Assembly: GCA_905160935.1 (NCBI GenBank)
Contig: CAJHZI010000641.1
Span: 1 to 64,000 of the forward strand
Direction of reading: 5' to 3'
Source: Enchytraeus crypticus
Taxonomy: Eukaryota > Annelida > Clitellata > Enchytraeida > Enchytraeidae
DNA length: 64,000 nucleotides
Made by a program: the position numbers and the translations under genes. The stretch's first letter is position 1. Each line of letters begins with the position of its first letter. Of the stretch, positions 24,364 to 35,981 are shown piece after piece. The notes beneath the pieces are model-generated. The model had not been told where the DNA came from, ran no database searches, and worked only from the letters and a program-made list of their open reading frames with translations.

Positions 24364-24945
24364 ATGTATATATATATCATATTATATATATATACCTGTA
24401 TATATATATATATATATTATATACTGTACAAGTATATTACTTAATTTTATCAAAAGTTCATAACCTATTTAGTTAACATTGAAATGAAATTTGATGTGAC
24501 GATTAACTTTTCAATTTGTTTAATGTCATTTTATTGTAAATGACATTCATCTAAGGAAAGAAACTAAACTGGATCTTCTTACTTTTAAAATATAGGCATC
24601 GATTGTGATGCAACAGATTACGTCTAATTTTTAATTTATTGAAGAAATTTGCAAATATTAGCGGGTATCATCAATCGATGATGAACGCTAACTTACTTTG
24701 TGTTGGCATCTAAGCTGTCCCATTAACGATGAGTAACATTAATAGATAATTTATGACAACAAAACCTCTTACGGCTGTTGACTAACACTGCTTCGCCAAA
24801 AATTGTGGAATGTTGCGAGTAGTCCGCTATAACAAGGGAGACAGTAACCTACCTCAGTGGTGAAGTGAGTGTGAGCGGGTAGGAGCGCCCGGTAAAAATC
24901 TGATTTAGCGGTCCATTCATAGTTTGAGCACAAGGTAAGTTCTAG

Positions 24946-25165
24946 CCTGGGGAGCTCTATGGCCATTGTGCTGGAGCGCTGGTGCCATTGTGGTGGAGCT
25001 CTGGTGCCATTATAGTCGAGCTCTGGTGCCATTATTGTTGATCTTTGGTGTCATTGTTGTGGATCTATGGTGCCATTCTGGTGGAGCTTTTGTGCCATTG
25101 TAGTGGAGCTGTAGTTCCATTGTCGTACAGCTATGGTACCGTTGTGGTGGAGCTCTTGTGCCATT
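24946..25165 (-). repeat. 22-bp minisatellite, right arm
   Basis: Mirror copy of the array at 583-802, with the same unit and the same number of copies. Equal copy number in both arms implies either recent duplication or homogenisation, since minisatellites normally change length quickly. Confidence 0.85.
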
Positions 25166-25841
25166 GAGGTGCAGCTTGCTTCCAGTATCGCCGACAAGCA
25201 TATCGAATTGGTTATGTTTCAATTGGTTGTCCGCTATGCTTTCATTTGTTTTCATTACATGCGTTAAAGAAAATGTAAAAAATCTACAACGCTATGAATA
25301 TGAACTTTTGTTTGAGTTGGCTATATAAAACAGTTAAATTGGTAATCATGAGCTTTAGCCTTCTGCATCACTATATTATAAAATAACCTTCAAAGTGTTA
25401 ATTATAAAAATGGTGAAGTGCACAGTAAGTTAAAAGCTCATGAAGTGGAACGATAAGAAATTACGTGCAAAATGCAAATCTTACCAAGTTTTTCGACGCC
25501 CGTATCCATGTTCAGGATGGAGATGTTCTACCCTTCTACCAGATTTTTACAATAATTATCAGCATATTGTAAATATAGTTTGGTAGTAAAGAAATTGGAA
25601 AATAAATGGACACTGCAGAAGTTGGCTGCTTATAAATTGCAAACAAATAATACTGTACAAAACAAAAGTCTGTTGAGAATATTTACTATTGGTGCAATAG
25701 TATTTTTATTGTTCTATTCTTGTCTTTATTACGTATGAGCTAAAAAATCATTTACCGCTACCTCTAAGTCGTACGGAGAGTATGGTAAGTGTACTTAGTA
25801 TTGTTTAGTATGAGGAGGGTAAGTCATGCGCGATATTTTGT

Positions 25842-26166
25842 GACAGGGGGCGATCAGGAGGTGTTCAGGGGGCGACAAGGGGGCGATCAGGGGTTGATCA
25901 GGGGGGGATCAGGGGGCGATCAGTGGGTGATCAGGGGGCGATCAGAGGGTGATCAGGGAGTGATCAGGGGGCGATCAGGAGGCGATCAGGGGGTGATCAG
26001 GGGGTGATCAGTGGGTGATCAGGGGGCGATCAGGGGGCGATCAGGGGGTGATCAGGGGTGATCAGGTGGTGATCAGGGGGTGATCAGGGGGCGATCAGGG
26101 GGTGATCAGGGGGCGATCAGGGGGTGATCAGGGGGTGATCAGGGGGTGATTAGGGGGCTATCAGGG
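25842..26166 (+). repeat. 11-bp GC-rich minisatellite
   Basis: About 30 copies of GGGGGYGATCA, with a few variants (AGGGGG, GTGGGT). It starts about 95 bp outside the visible end of the right arm. It contains a dense series of GATC sites and G-runs on one strand. The open frame through it (repeating GDQGVIRGRSG) is a by-product of the repeat. Confidence 0.95.
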
Positions 26167-26169
26167 AGA

Positions 26170-27027
26170 TAGAGGCCTAGTAAATTTAACGTGGTTTCAA
26201 CAATAGCGAGATCTCTTTGACAATCAGTTCGCAAGACAAATATCAGTTCTCTTCTCTTTATTTCCTCATGTGGTCTTCTCTCTAAACGAATTCAAATCAA
26301 TGCCATACGTAACAGCTTGGCTGCTCTCCAATCGACGGAATGTAAATTGCGCACGGTGCCTTCTGGCACAAGCTTTCGGATTTCACATGTATACAGTCAG
26401 TATGAAAACTATTACAAGACGCAGTGCATCGCTATTTGTATAACAATATGTTACAATTTACCACGTCTTTTAATTATTCGAGTAACTCATAGTAGAGTCA
26501 AGAAATATGTGTTAAGTTGTTAACCTAGGATCAATGGCATTTACACTATTATTAATAAACACGCTAATACGTGACTATCGTGTTTTAACATCTTTCATTG
26601 GAAATATTTAGAGCAATCATAACATTTGACAATTTATCTTTTTTTAAATGAGACCTAATTAGATTTAAGACAGGCGAGAGAGGGTTTTCTGAACTTTTAA
26701 CATGACATATAGACCCCTTTAATGGCCAGGTCACAGGGTTTTAAGGTGTTTTCAGTTTCATATAATGTATCTGTTCACCACAGCACATATTATACAAGCT
26801 ATAGGAACATAGGTTTAAGCTTATGTTTTACTAAACATAGGTTTGCTAGGTTTCGGCCTTAATAGTTGGACGGTGATATTCAGTAACTAAATAACAACCA
26901 ATTCAATGGCTAGTAGATAAGGTATCAATAACGGTTTAGTGGTTAAGATTAGTGTCACGGAAGGGTTCCGTGAGAAACCCCGATTCGGACCAGGGTTCAT
27001 TAAGGGTCTTAAAATTCCTCTCTCTCT
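26170..27027. other. No recognisable feature
   Basis: No supported gene or repeat. Confidence 0.5.
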
Positions 27028-27578
27028 CAGTGCACTGCCTACTAGCAGATCCATGGTATATAACGCCTCCACTCTTCTCTGTCGTCCGCTATCCTATTCA
27101 TTACCATATAAGCGTGGATCGTTAAATCATCTAACATACTTAATCTCGGTCTGCCGCTGCCTCTTTTTCCGTGCATTCTACCTTTTATGACCTGTTTTAA
27201 TAGACTTTCCCCCTTAAAATGCGTTCTATCCTACTCTTCTTCCCATTTCGTAATACATTTAACAGCTGTCTATCTGTAGGCCTACCAATTCTCTCCTGAA
27301 CTTCCTCATTTTTAACCTTTTGAGTCAAGCTAATCCTCTCCATTCATCTCCAAATCCACATTTCCACTGCCTCTAGTTTCCTAATATCTTCCTTCCTTAT
27401 GTCCATGTTTCACATCCATAAAATGGCTTGGTCTAAATCAAGGTTTTCACGATCTTTATCTTTGTGTCTTTATTTAGACTTTTTGTTTAGAGTTCTTTCC
27501 CATTAGCGAAGGCCACCTTTGATTGTGCAATCCTACTGCATATTTCAGTCTCATATTTCCCGTCATAGGTTATAGTAT
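27028..27578 (-). mobile_element. RTE-like LINE, 3' part (split by an LTR)
   Basis: Minus-strand 3' end of the LINE family of the arms, from the CAGTGCACTG terminus through the GMLDDL-type tail and WRRMER-type segment, with many frame breaks. It continues at 28,319-29,052 after the inserted solo LTR. At several sites it shares variants with the left-arm copy that the right-arm copy lacks (see findings). Confidence 0.85.
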
Positions 27579-28318
27579 TGTGCGGATATAGGATTGTTTA
27601 GAAAATATTTATAATTATAGAAACTTATCGTCATAGTTTTATAACTTAATGTGTTGTTATTTCGAATGGCTTTGTGATGTTAATCCATGATTTGATAAAA
27701 GTAATCCATACATGATTGAGTCAGTATTCTTACTCAGTATATATCCCATTGGTTATTATGTCATGATCTTACGGTTGCGTCTATACTTCACGAACACTCT
27801 CGTAAGACTGAGTATAGCAGAGCTGAGTCTTGTTCAACAGGGCGAAGCATAAGTTTCTCTCTGTTCTTCTTTGTATGTCTCTGCTATTGTATAAGGCCGT
27901 CCACGGAAAGGACTCGCGCGCTTCCTGGAGTTTCTTGTGTTACAGTGGAGGGATCGCTTCTGCAGCGGTCCCTAATATTTTATTTGTATTAATCTTAAGC
28001 TACTTTTCATATATTTGCTTTCGAATTGAGCTTAAGACCTACAATCATTTCGTACATTAAAACAGTTAGTTCGCATACGGTTTAAACATTGTGTTGCGTT
28101 ATCATTACTTAATCATAAGGTTTAAATAAATAAAAACAAATTAGGACTATAGGCAAGGAGGCTACATGCCGAGACGGTAGTAGTATCCCCGTAGAACCTC
28201 TCGTAGTACCCAAGAACTCTCAAGCTACTCAGCTCTTTATCAACATCTGCGTAGGTCAGTTTGATACCAACGGCTTGCAGAAACACACCTTGAGCTGCAC
28301 GACAGGCTAAGTCGCACA
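27579..28318. mobile_element. Solo LTR, 740 bp
   Basis: Starts TGTGCGGATATAGG and ends AAGTCGCACA, so the termini form the inverted pair TGTGCG/CGCACA expected of a retroviral-type LTR (TG...CA). It is flanked by an exact 4-bp target duplication GTAT (27,575-27,578 and 28,319-28,322). Removing it restores the LINE sequence GTTATAGTATGACC seen at about 7,371-7,384. A possible AATAAA signal lies near 28,125. No gag, pol or second LTR is present: a lone LTR left by recombination. A 4-bp duplication suits Ty3/gypsy elements; the family is not recognised. Confidence 0.85.
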
Positions 28319-29052
28319 GTATGACCGAAATATTTGAAACTACTTACCTTTTCCAATTTCGTACTATTTTTGCGATATTAACTTCACCTTTATTACAGGA
28401 GACTCTTATTACTTTGTTCTTTTTTATATTAATATTCATTCCATATCTAATGATAATAATCTTCATGACATCGCTTTCGAGTGTGAAAACTGATGTTAAC
28501 ATTAGCTTTTAGCTCTATCTCAATGCCGTATCATTCAGCCTATCCATTACCTTCTGCAGTCCAGTCTCGCTACCCGTTACCATTCCATGGTCATCTGCAA
28601 TTCGCACATCTTGTAACAATTTTCCTCCTACTTTTATTCCTTCTGCCATGTATTCCATAGCTTCCTCCATCATTGCCTCAGCGTAAATGTTAAACAGCAA
28701 CGGCGAAAAGCTACAACCTTGTTTTACTCCACGTCCTATTTCACCTTCTTCTGAGTATTCCTGTTGGATTTTGATTATTGCTCTTTGATTCATGTACAAT
28801 TTTAAAATTAATCTTCTATATCTTCAGTCAATTCCTATTCTTTTCAAGATATTCATCATCGTTATCCAATCAATCCTGCAATAAGCCTTCTCAAAGTCCA
28901 TAAAGCATGCTAAAACGTCATTTCCATATTCTAAGATTCTTTCGCAAAGAACCCGCATTACCCCTATTGCTTCTCTTGTGCTGCGTCCTTCCCTAAAACG
29001 AAATTGTGACTTGCTCAGTACAATATCTGCTTTCGACTGAATGCGATTACTG
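28319..29052 (-). mobile_element. RTE-like LINE, RT part (split by an LTR)
   Basis: Continuation of the LINE at 27,028. On the minus strand: NRIQSKADIVLSKSQFRF, then REGRSTREAIGVMRVLCERI, then LACFMDFEKAYCRIDWI (RT motif A), then EYSEEGEIGRGVKQGCSFSP and LLFNIYAEAMMEEAMEYM (motif B region), then an ADDHG segment near the catalytic site. It is better preserved than the arm copies in 28,515-28,799. The 5' end is truncated. Confidence 0.85.
28464..28511 (+). mobile_element. tRNA-SINE (family B) tail fragment
   Basis: GACATCGCTTTCGAGTG followed by GTTAACATTAGCTTTT, inserted inside the RTE-like LINE. Head missing. Confidence 0.6.
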
Positions 29053-30182
29053 ATATAGAGAAAATGTTTATTTCTCATTAGAAACTTGAGGTAGAGTGTA
29101 GACGGCTACGCTATTGTCAATAGCTCAACCGTATTTGTTTGTTAAATGATGTGCTTCTGTAAATAAGACATTGTAAAAAGATTGTTAAACATAATGGAAA
29201 TTTCAAAGATTGAGGGATCATTAGGGGTCGTTACGAGAAATTTGGACTTGAATATGGGCTATAAATATCATTTAGCGCACTTTTAAAGCGGATGTGACTC
29301 AAGCAAACAATGATTTACCCTGCAACTATCGCCGCTTTCAATACCAATTATTCTAGTGCTGTTCCATCGGCCTGTATACCATCAGCTATCCAGTAGTTCT
29401 AATTAAACTTCTCGAGCAATACAATTCTATAAATTGACAAAATATCCTGAGAATATAATTTCCAAGTGTCAATAATTTTATAAAGTTATTCATCAGACTC
29501 CAGGGATAATTGTTTCAAAAGCTCATAGTTTGCTTCTGATTCAGACTCGGATTACTAAAAATGCCTAGAATCAATTTGAAGAAGGCTGCTTTTGTAGTCC
29601 GCGACCTTGCACGAGATCTTTCAGCTCTGAGTCCAATCCACTGCTTTCAAAAGCCTACGAGACACGTTTACTAACGTGAGGATAATTCGCTCAAATAAAA
29701 GTGTGTCATCTATTTCCTTAAATCATAAATTCACTAACTTTATTTAATGAGTAAGTATTAATTAATATAATGAAAGTATCTTTTTAGCCGTTATTATTTT
29801 ATGGAAATTGTTATTAATAAAAATTTAGTCATCTTTATAATTGGGGATAAAAGTTTAACTTGTAGTAAGCCTACACGACGCTCATTATTTGGCAAACGTC
29901 TTTGATTGGTCACGCTGCAAGAAAAATAAAATCATCCTTAAATTACAGAAAGCTCATATAAATTCTGCTTATTTTCGCGAATTTTCATACATTCGAAGCA
30001 ACATTTAATTCGCAAAATCTATACACGTCTCTACTATATACAGTACATTATAAAATACTCAATGTCACTTGTAGTCATATTCATCATAATTCATTCGTAA
30101 CGGCTTATACTGTACAATGTACATGTAGACATATATGCATGTGTATCTTATACGCTTATTGACAGCATATTTAAAATGTATG

Positions 30183-30284
30183 CTACATGTCCAGACTGTA
30201 CCTGATAGGCATATCATCGGGCGTCCCTGACATTGCCTTACGGCGAGGAACAGGACGTTAAATTCTTATTGATTGATTGATATC
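30183..30284 (+). mobile_element. L2/CR1-like LINE tail fragment
   Basis: About 100 bp of LINE 3' UTR (GGGCGTCCCTGACATTGCC, then GGACGTTAAATTC) ending in (TTGA)n. It interrupts the duplicated flank, so it inserted after the gene duplication. Confidence 0.65.
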
Positions 30285-30430
30285 AGCAATTTGAGAAAAT
30301 CAATATATACACTTGCAGAACAAATTGCTAAAAAATATTAAAATAGATACTAAAGACAGTCAAGATTAATTAAATTTATAACATCTGTTCTTTCAAATAG
30401 AATTAACTACTTGAAACATAAAGTAATTAA

Positions 30431-30436
30431 TTTATT
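30431..30436 (-). terminator. Candidate poly(A) signal of CD225 gene 1
   Basis: AATAAA on the minus strand, 213 bp past the stop codon of gene 1. It is the first such hexamer I see downstream. Only motif evidence in AT-rich DNA. Confidence 0.3.
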
Positions 30437-30648
30437 CGTGATATGCTGCACAATGTAATTTGTATCATGTTCCCATTTCGTTCATAATTATCCATATCTT
30501 CCTAGATGTAGTGTTCATAGACTTCAGGAAGCCCAATTATTATATCAAATCTAAAGAACCCTCTACAAACACTGAATATCATGACGTTTGACAATGTTCT
30601 TCTGCCCATGATCATCTGGGAATATGAATGCCTGCATAAACAGCATTT

Positions 30649-30797
30649 CTATGTGACATTCAGAAGAATGACAGTCAGCCACAGTAATACACCGATGATG
30701 ATGCCGGCGATGGCAGTGCGGAAGGAATGAACTCCAAGGTTGTGAGCCTTCTTTACGCTGTTCTCGTCTATTGCACGTGCCGTACTCTTCGCAACCA
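30649..30797 (-). CDS. CD225/dispanin gene 1, exon 2
   Basis: Second and last coding exon of the gene whose first exon is 38,592-38,976. The acceptor is TTTTTAACAG before 30,797. Joined to exon 1 it completes Met from A+TG and reads MVAKSTARAIDENSVKKAHN, then LGVHSFRTAIAGIIIGVLLW, then LTVILLNVT and stop. This is the second half of a CD225 domain: a basic/polar loop with conserved A-x-x-A-HN-G-x-x-x-x-R spacing, then a C-terminal transmembrane helix. The loop and exon border match exon 2 at 53,619 and 63,582. The end of the helix diverges (LLWLTVILLNVT against LIVTYIVLKV). Confidence 0.85.
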
Positions 30798-30924
30798 CTG
30801 TTAAAAAATGAGAAAATTAAACAAGAATATTTAATACCTTTCAATAATTTATTAAATATATTAAATAAATTATTGGAAATAATACATTATAAAATAATGT
30901 ATTATTTAATAAATAAGAAATAAT

Positions 30925-31392
30925 TTTCCAAAATTCTTCCAGAACAAAAAGTCTAAAGAAAGACACAAAGATAAAAATAAGTAAAACATTGGTCTGGGCC
31001 ACGCTATTATAGGGATGAGAAACATGTAGCTTAAGGAAGGAAGATATTAGGCATTTGAAATGTGGATAGGGAGAAGAAAGGAAAAAATTAATAGGATTCA
31101 AATGGTTATAAATGAGGAAGTTCTGGAGAGAGTTTGTACAGATAGAAAGTTGATAAATGTATTACGAAATAGGAAGAAGAGTTGAATGGGATGCATTCTA
31201 AGGGGGAAAGTTTGTTACAAGAGGTCATATAAGGCAGCACTGAATAAATTAGAGGCAGAGGCATGCCGAGATTAGGTAGTCTAGATGATTTAAAGATCCA
31301 TTCATATGTGGACATGAAGAGAAATGAGGAAGGCAGAGAATAGTGGAGGCGTAATATATCATGGAACTGCCAATAGACAGTGCACTAAGAGA
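30925..31392 (+). mobile_element. RTE-like LINE 3' fragment in intron of gene 1
   Basis: Plus-strand 3' end of the RTE-like family, from AACAAAAAGTCTAAAGAAAG through GGAAGGAAGATATTAGGCA and GAAATAGGAAGAAGAG to the CAGTGCACTAAGAGA terminus. Frames are destroyed by stops. It is antisense to the CD225 gene. Confidence 0.75.
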
Positions 31393-31939
31393 GATGAAAT
31401 ACATTTCTGATTGACTTAAGCAAATCAAATAAATTTTCTTAAGGTCTATAACCACTTAAGTTTTAATTAAGGCATGAGTTAATATTTAGTTATATTTAGA
31501 TGAATTTGATAATAAGCTTATAGAGTAAACTAAACGCAATTTTTTGCAGTATTAAACTCAAAAATATTATAAATAATTCACTGCAATCAGATTATGTATC
31601 ACTCACGGGCGTAGCGAAGGGGGGGAGAATATGGGGATTAATCCCCCCCATGGATTTTGGCAGAGACTATCTCAATCAAAATTTAAGTAGCTTAAAAAAA
31701 TTATATCCAACATTTATTTCAGAATTTAGTTGCATTTAGATTTTCCTTATTATTTAGTGTCATAAGCATGTTTAAGGTTAACAGTCTCAATGTGAATACG
31801 TTTGAATGGAGTAAGACAGAGGAGGGAGGCGTGGCGAATCACGACATCCTGTATCAACTGTATCGTAATTTACATCCACTCTCTGCTCCTATATTCCAAG
31901 CATTCATTCATCGTTCATTCCCGCCTTTGCCTGTGAGTC
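31393..31939. other. Intronic, no gene
   Basis: Intron of CD225 gene 1. 31,605-31,665 has a GGGCGTAGCGAAGGGGGG segment typical of repeat termini seen elsewhere in the window; otherwise nothing recognised. Confidence 0.45.
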
Positions 31940-34242
31940 CAGGCGCGGATACACCATTGGGGATGCTGGGGATGCATCCCCCCCACCGGCTCTAGCGAAT
32001 TTCTTTACGGTTCGATATGTTCGTGGCGACTAGCCATTGTGGATTATCTTTTATAATAGAAATAAATCGACACATCCCGACCTACCAATCCCACCCTCTG
32101 AGTCCCCCTAGCCCAAATCCAGTCACTTTTGCAAATTGTTCAGATCCTTTTAGTTTTTGGTAGGGGGAGGGAGGTAGGAGTAGGCTGATTAAGTCAAGTA
32201 AAAGTTTAACTGAGACACCGGCCGAACAGCGAAGCGATTGTAGTAGTTTCAGTGCAAATTATTTAATTGTTTTACGATGCTGCTTCCATCGAATTATAAA
32301 ACTGTTCGATTTTACTAAACACTCCATCAACTCTCCAAATCTCGTAAAACATCCTATTCTTATATAGTTGAGTGCAAAATATATCGGTACGAATCGGAAA
32401 GTTGTTTAGATGTTAATTGGTTACGCCGTAAATGAATTTATATAATGCACATTAAGGTCATGGACCTTAACTTAAAGCTACCTTAGGTCGATTTCAACGG
32501 ATGTCATAAGACAATGAACACATCTGTTAACGTGTAATTAAGGGCGCTAGCTATATGGCTGCGAGTCCTTGAGTCAATAGATTGTTCATTCAACTTTTCA
32601 TTCAGTTTTTGGCTTCATTTGAAAGCAGCATAGTGGCTAGATTGGTTTAAAAAGTTTTAGCAATACAGATAAGATATCATTTTCTTTATTTCTAGCATAT
32701 AGGCGCCTAAAGTACGCAATGACAATAAATATATAGATGTAATTTCTATATTTAAAAAGGCTATTTAATTAAGGTTTCGTTCAGATTATGTTTGTTGTAC
32801 GTCTTGATTTGTAAAAATTGCAAATGCTTCATTTTAATGCGAATTTGAAACGTTTAAGTTTACAAATGTCTACGTTAATTGTTTTAGATATTTGTTTAAT
32901 ATCATCTATAAAACATCATAGCTGGATGTGGGACTGTACTGTAAGTCAGGATCTAAATATTTATATTTACTTTTATTAACCTTCGTATTTTTAGCGTAGG
33001 CGCCGGCACCGGTACGGCAATTACCCTACCACTTTTTAGTCCCAATGTTAAATGCAGTACCAAGTTTGTACTACTGTTTTACTCTTAATGGTCTTAGTGA
33101 TATAGAAGAGGTCATTAGTGTAAAGTAAAATCAAGACTATAGTTGTTAAACAGGAGTCTAAGAGTCAATTTGCCGCCGTCAATACATGTACACGTGTTCT
33201 AATGATCTCATATTCAGTTGGATTCACAAGTTTAACAGTTACTGCTGTGCATATAGTTTACTACAGGCTAGTGTAGAGCTATGAAAATGTTAACATTATG
33301 GCGATGAAAGGGCCGTTTAATTCACTTAGACTAGATCACTAGAGTACGTATAAACTATTTAGTCATAAGAATAATTCAGATACATGTATTCGCAAAAGTA
33401 TTAATATAATTAATATTAGATGTTAAAAATACATGCATGGCTAAATCCTTGGTTAATAAAAAGTGGGTTACATAATTTGCATACATGTAGGCCTAGTTGG
33501 TTATAAAGTCAGACAGTATTAAATTTACTAATCATGCATTTTAAAAACTTTGGTTCTATGCAAGTCTCCACAATGCAATAGCTTTAAAGTAGACTGCTTA
33601 GGAACTTATTATATATCTTCAACTATATGCAGAACGAGTCAGAAAGTATGGTCCCTATCATCAGTAGTACAGCCTTCATATTGATAAGAGAGTTAAAGAG
33701 ACATCATTTGGATAATTGAACCGGTTGCAAACTTAAGTTGCTCCAAAAGCAGGAAATCTTCAACTTCCTGAAATCCAGTTGGACCTGACAGTATCATTAG
33801 AAGTTTAGAAACTGACGCTAAACAACATTATAACTTTCTCATGAGCTGCATACGCTGGCACATACATGTACAGTATGTGTAATATTTCATTATAAATAGT
33901 CAGCATGCCTACAATTGCTTCCATGTGCTCTCGCTCGTGTCTGCGTGTGCTTAGGGGCTTCTGTTTGCGTGTTTATGTGGGTGTTTGTATGTGTATGTGT
34001 TCATATTTGCTTATATGTCTGTGCGTATGTGCATGTATATGTGTATGTATATACAATATACATGTATATACATGTACATGTATAATGATACGTGTTTGTG
34101 TGTGTATGTGTGTGTGTGTGTTTGTGTATGTATGTGTGTGTATGTGTGTGTGCGTGTGTGTGTATGTATGTGTTTGTATGTGTGTGTATGTGCTCTATTG
34201 ACAATCATCCCTCCCCACCAAAAATTTCTGTATCCGCGCCTG
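31940..34242. mobile_element. hAT-like non-autonomous element in intron of gene 1
   Basis: Bounded by a perfect 14-bp inverted repeat, CAGGCGCGGATACA at 31,940 and its complement TGTATCCGCGCCTG ending at 34,242. CCTGTGA occurs just outside both ends, an approximate target duplication offset by 2 bp on the left. CAGxGGCGGAT-type termini are characteristic of hAT elements (known). Inside there is no transposase frame. 32,098-32,280 resembles 41,117-41,290, and the 3' end contains a (TG)n microsatellite. Classification rests on the termini only. Confidence 0.6.
33955..34195. repeat. (TG)n-rich microsatellite
   Basis: Long GTGTATGTGTG tract with an inner TATACATGTATATACATGTA palindrome near 34,050. 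Frames across it are repeat artefacts. Confidence 0.9.
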
Positions 34243-35284
34243 CCTGTGACTTTACGTATTCACACGTAATATGACAATGTACCTCTTCCCCTCGCAGGGC
34301 CCTCACCTAGGCCATCTGTGATTCGGAACAACTTTATCTGCACCACCTGTTTGATAGAGGCAAATGATAAGATGCCAGTAGGGCTAGTACCTAAGACACG
34401 CTCTGACAGTAACTGCAGCTGCAGCACGGTCGTTTGTTAGGCTTACTGTTCCATGAGTCATTAATAAGGTTTATAACTTTATATGCACCTTCAGTCATTT
34501 TATTAGTGTGCAGAGGTCGTATGTCATAGGGCATGTTTCAGGATTACCTTACTGCAGTCGCTTATTGTCTATGAGTGTAATTAAACAGTAAAAGTTTTAA
34601 CTTCTAATGTACTATAACGTATACAAGTATCTATATTGTAGATATGGATTAATAGAAGTATAAAATAGACTAATTTTAAGCTCAATAGATTATCTCCATA
34701 CAGTATATAGTTCAATAGGCCTAGATTATAGTTTACATTTTTCTGTATTAATTGAATATTGCGTAGCTCATACGTAAGCTACTGCGTTTATCTTGTCTAA
34801 ATTCTAATCAGGGCCGAGAGCATTGTACTGCATGTGTGCAATTAAATTCTTGCTTTGGAAGTAAAAGTTATATTTAATTTCTAATAAAAATGCAAATTGT
34901 AGCGACATTAATTTAAGGTTTTTATTAAAACATAAAAAGTAAAGACTTAACAGGTTTCTCTTAGCAATGGTTTAGTTCCTCCCCCTCAGGCTCCTAGCCT
35001 CACATTTACTCAAAAAGATCATAAAATGTTAACATATGCGCAAAGAAGCAATGGTTCTTCAAAAAAATTTGCCCCCTCAAAGAAAATGGTGAATTGCTGC
35101 CACTGCAGCTACACAAGCTCAAGCCTTAATATTACATTATTGCTTTAGTGGATTGAAAAGGCTCTTGATCAAGAGTACCACGAACTGGTCATATTGTATA
35201 ATCCACTGAGATCTGCAAAACTGCGTTTTTCAATTCATTATGCTAACAATTGCTAAAAATTGCAGACATTATTTTCAAAATTGC
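34243..35284. other. Intronic, no gene
   Basis: Intron of CD225 gene 1; no exon-like or repeat signal recognised. Confidence 0.45.
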
Positions 35285-35480
35285 TTCAGCTTCCGGGGGA
35301 CGAAGTCCCCCAGACCCCCTACCAGGGCTCTGCTCCTGGACCCCGCCGGGGGACATATGTCCCCCGGACCCCCTTTTTTCAACTTGTCCGTCATTACCCT
35401 CCTACACCTTCGATTCCAGTATCGGTCCTCATTCTTGGGAAAATTCCCACATGACAAAATCCTGGCTACGCCCATGATGT
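35285..35480. repeat. GC-rich repeat-like segment
   Basis: Isolated GC-rich block with CCGGGGGACGAAGTCCCCC, then GGGGGACATATGTCCCCC and a GGCTACGCCC end. The two GGGGGAC-x-GTCCCCC motifs are perfect short palindromes. The composition differs sharply from the surroundings, so it is probably a transposon piece; the family is not recognised. Confidence 0.5.
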
Positions 35481-35981
35481 CACTGAATAGATAGGCCTAT
35501 ATTTTAATTTATTGGACGACTATGTGCAAACGTTTTCGGAGAATGATATTATTTCTATCTGTAAATTAAATTTAAATTAAATTAAACTAATTAAAATTAA
35601 ATTAAACTATTAAGTATTACACATTTCTCTCAATTGTTGTGTTGAATAATATATATCAAGTCTAAAGGATATATTCCTAAACAATAAATGCTTCTAAGCA
35701 TTGCAGCAGAACTGAATTTGCTTATAACCAGGCAGCTTCTATGTTATGTTTTTAATTTGCAAAACCCCATGATCGCGTTTAGCTGGGTACAAATAAAACT
35801 TCTGAAGTGGATTCCTATTACGCATGGAGGCAATATCCCTAAATAAAACGGAGTTAACAAATCTAAATAGTCCATGGAATAAATCTTTTCGAAAAGTTTT
35901 TACTACCAACTACAAGCATCAAAAAACCAAGAGCAGTTGTATTGGCCTACTGGTTATAAATCAAGGTTGCATAAGTAAGCC
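35481..35981. other. Intronic, no gene
   Basis: Intron of gene 1; includes an AAATTAAATTAAACT low-complexity patch at 35,565-35,610. Confidence 0.45.

Larger units (their letters stand above)
16620..25747. repeat. Right arm of the 9.1-kb inverted repeat
   Basis: Reverse complement of 1-9,123 with the same elements in mirror order: RTE-like LINE, mariner remnant, L2/CR1 LINE tail, CD225 pseudo-exon, SINEs and 22-bp minisatellite. The inner end continues into a longer version of the minisatellite that starts at the splice donor of the CD225 exon at 16,089. That suggests this arm is the parental locus and the left arm the inverted copy (inference). The outer end visible here, 25,747, only reflects the left window edge; homology may extend further. 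Confidence 0.95.
29500..30600. repeat. Downstream flank of CD225 gene 1, duplicated at gene 2
   Basis: Diverged but collinear with 48,640-49,536. Shared anchors include ATGCCTA, CTTTCAGCTC, CTAACGTGAG, TTCGCAAAAT followed by ACACGTC, AGAAAAT-CAATATAT and CATTTCGTTC. It therefore belongs to the segmental duplication that produced the gene cluster. No coding signal inside. Confidence 0.65.

Noticed and set aside
25789..26007. Open frame with repeating GDQGVIRGRSG peptide
   Set aside because: Produced by the 11-bp minisatellite; an 11-bp unit gives an open 33-bp cycle by chance.
27830..28060. 76-codon frame with hydrophobic end
   Set aside because: Lies inside the solo LTR; no family match and no reason for an LTR to encode it.
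33905..34274. Overlapping Cys/Val- and His/Thr-rich open frames
   Set aside because: Translations of a (TG)n tract in all frames.
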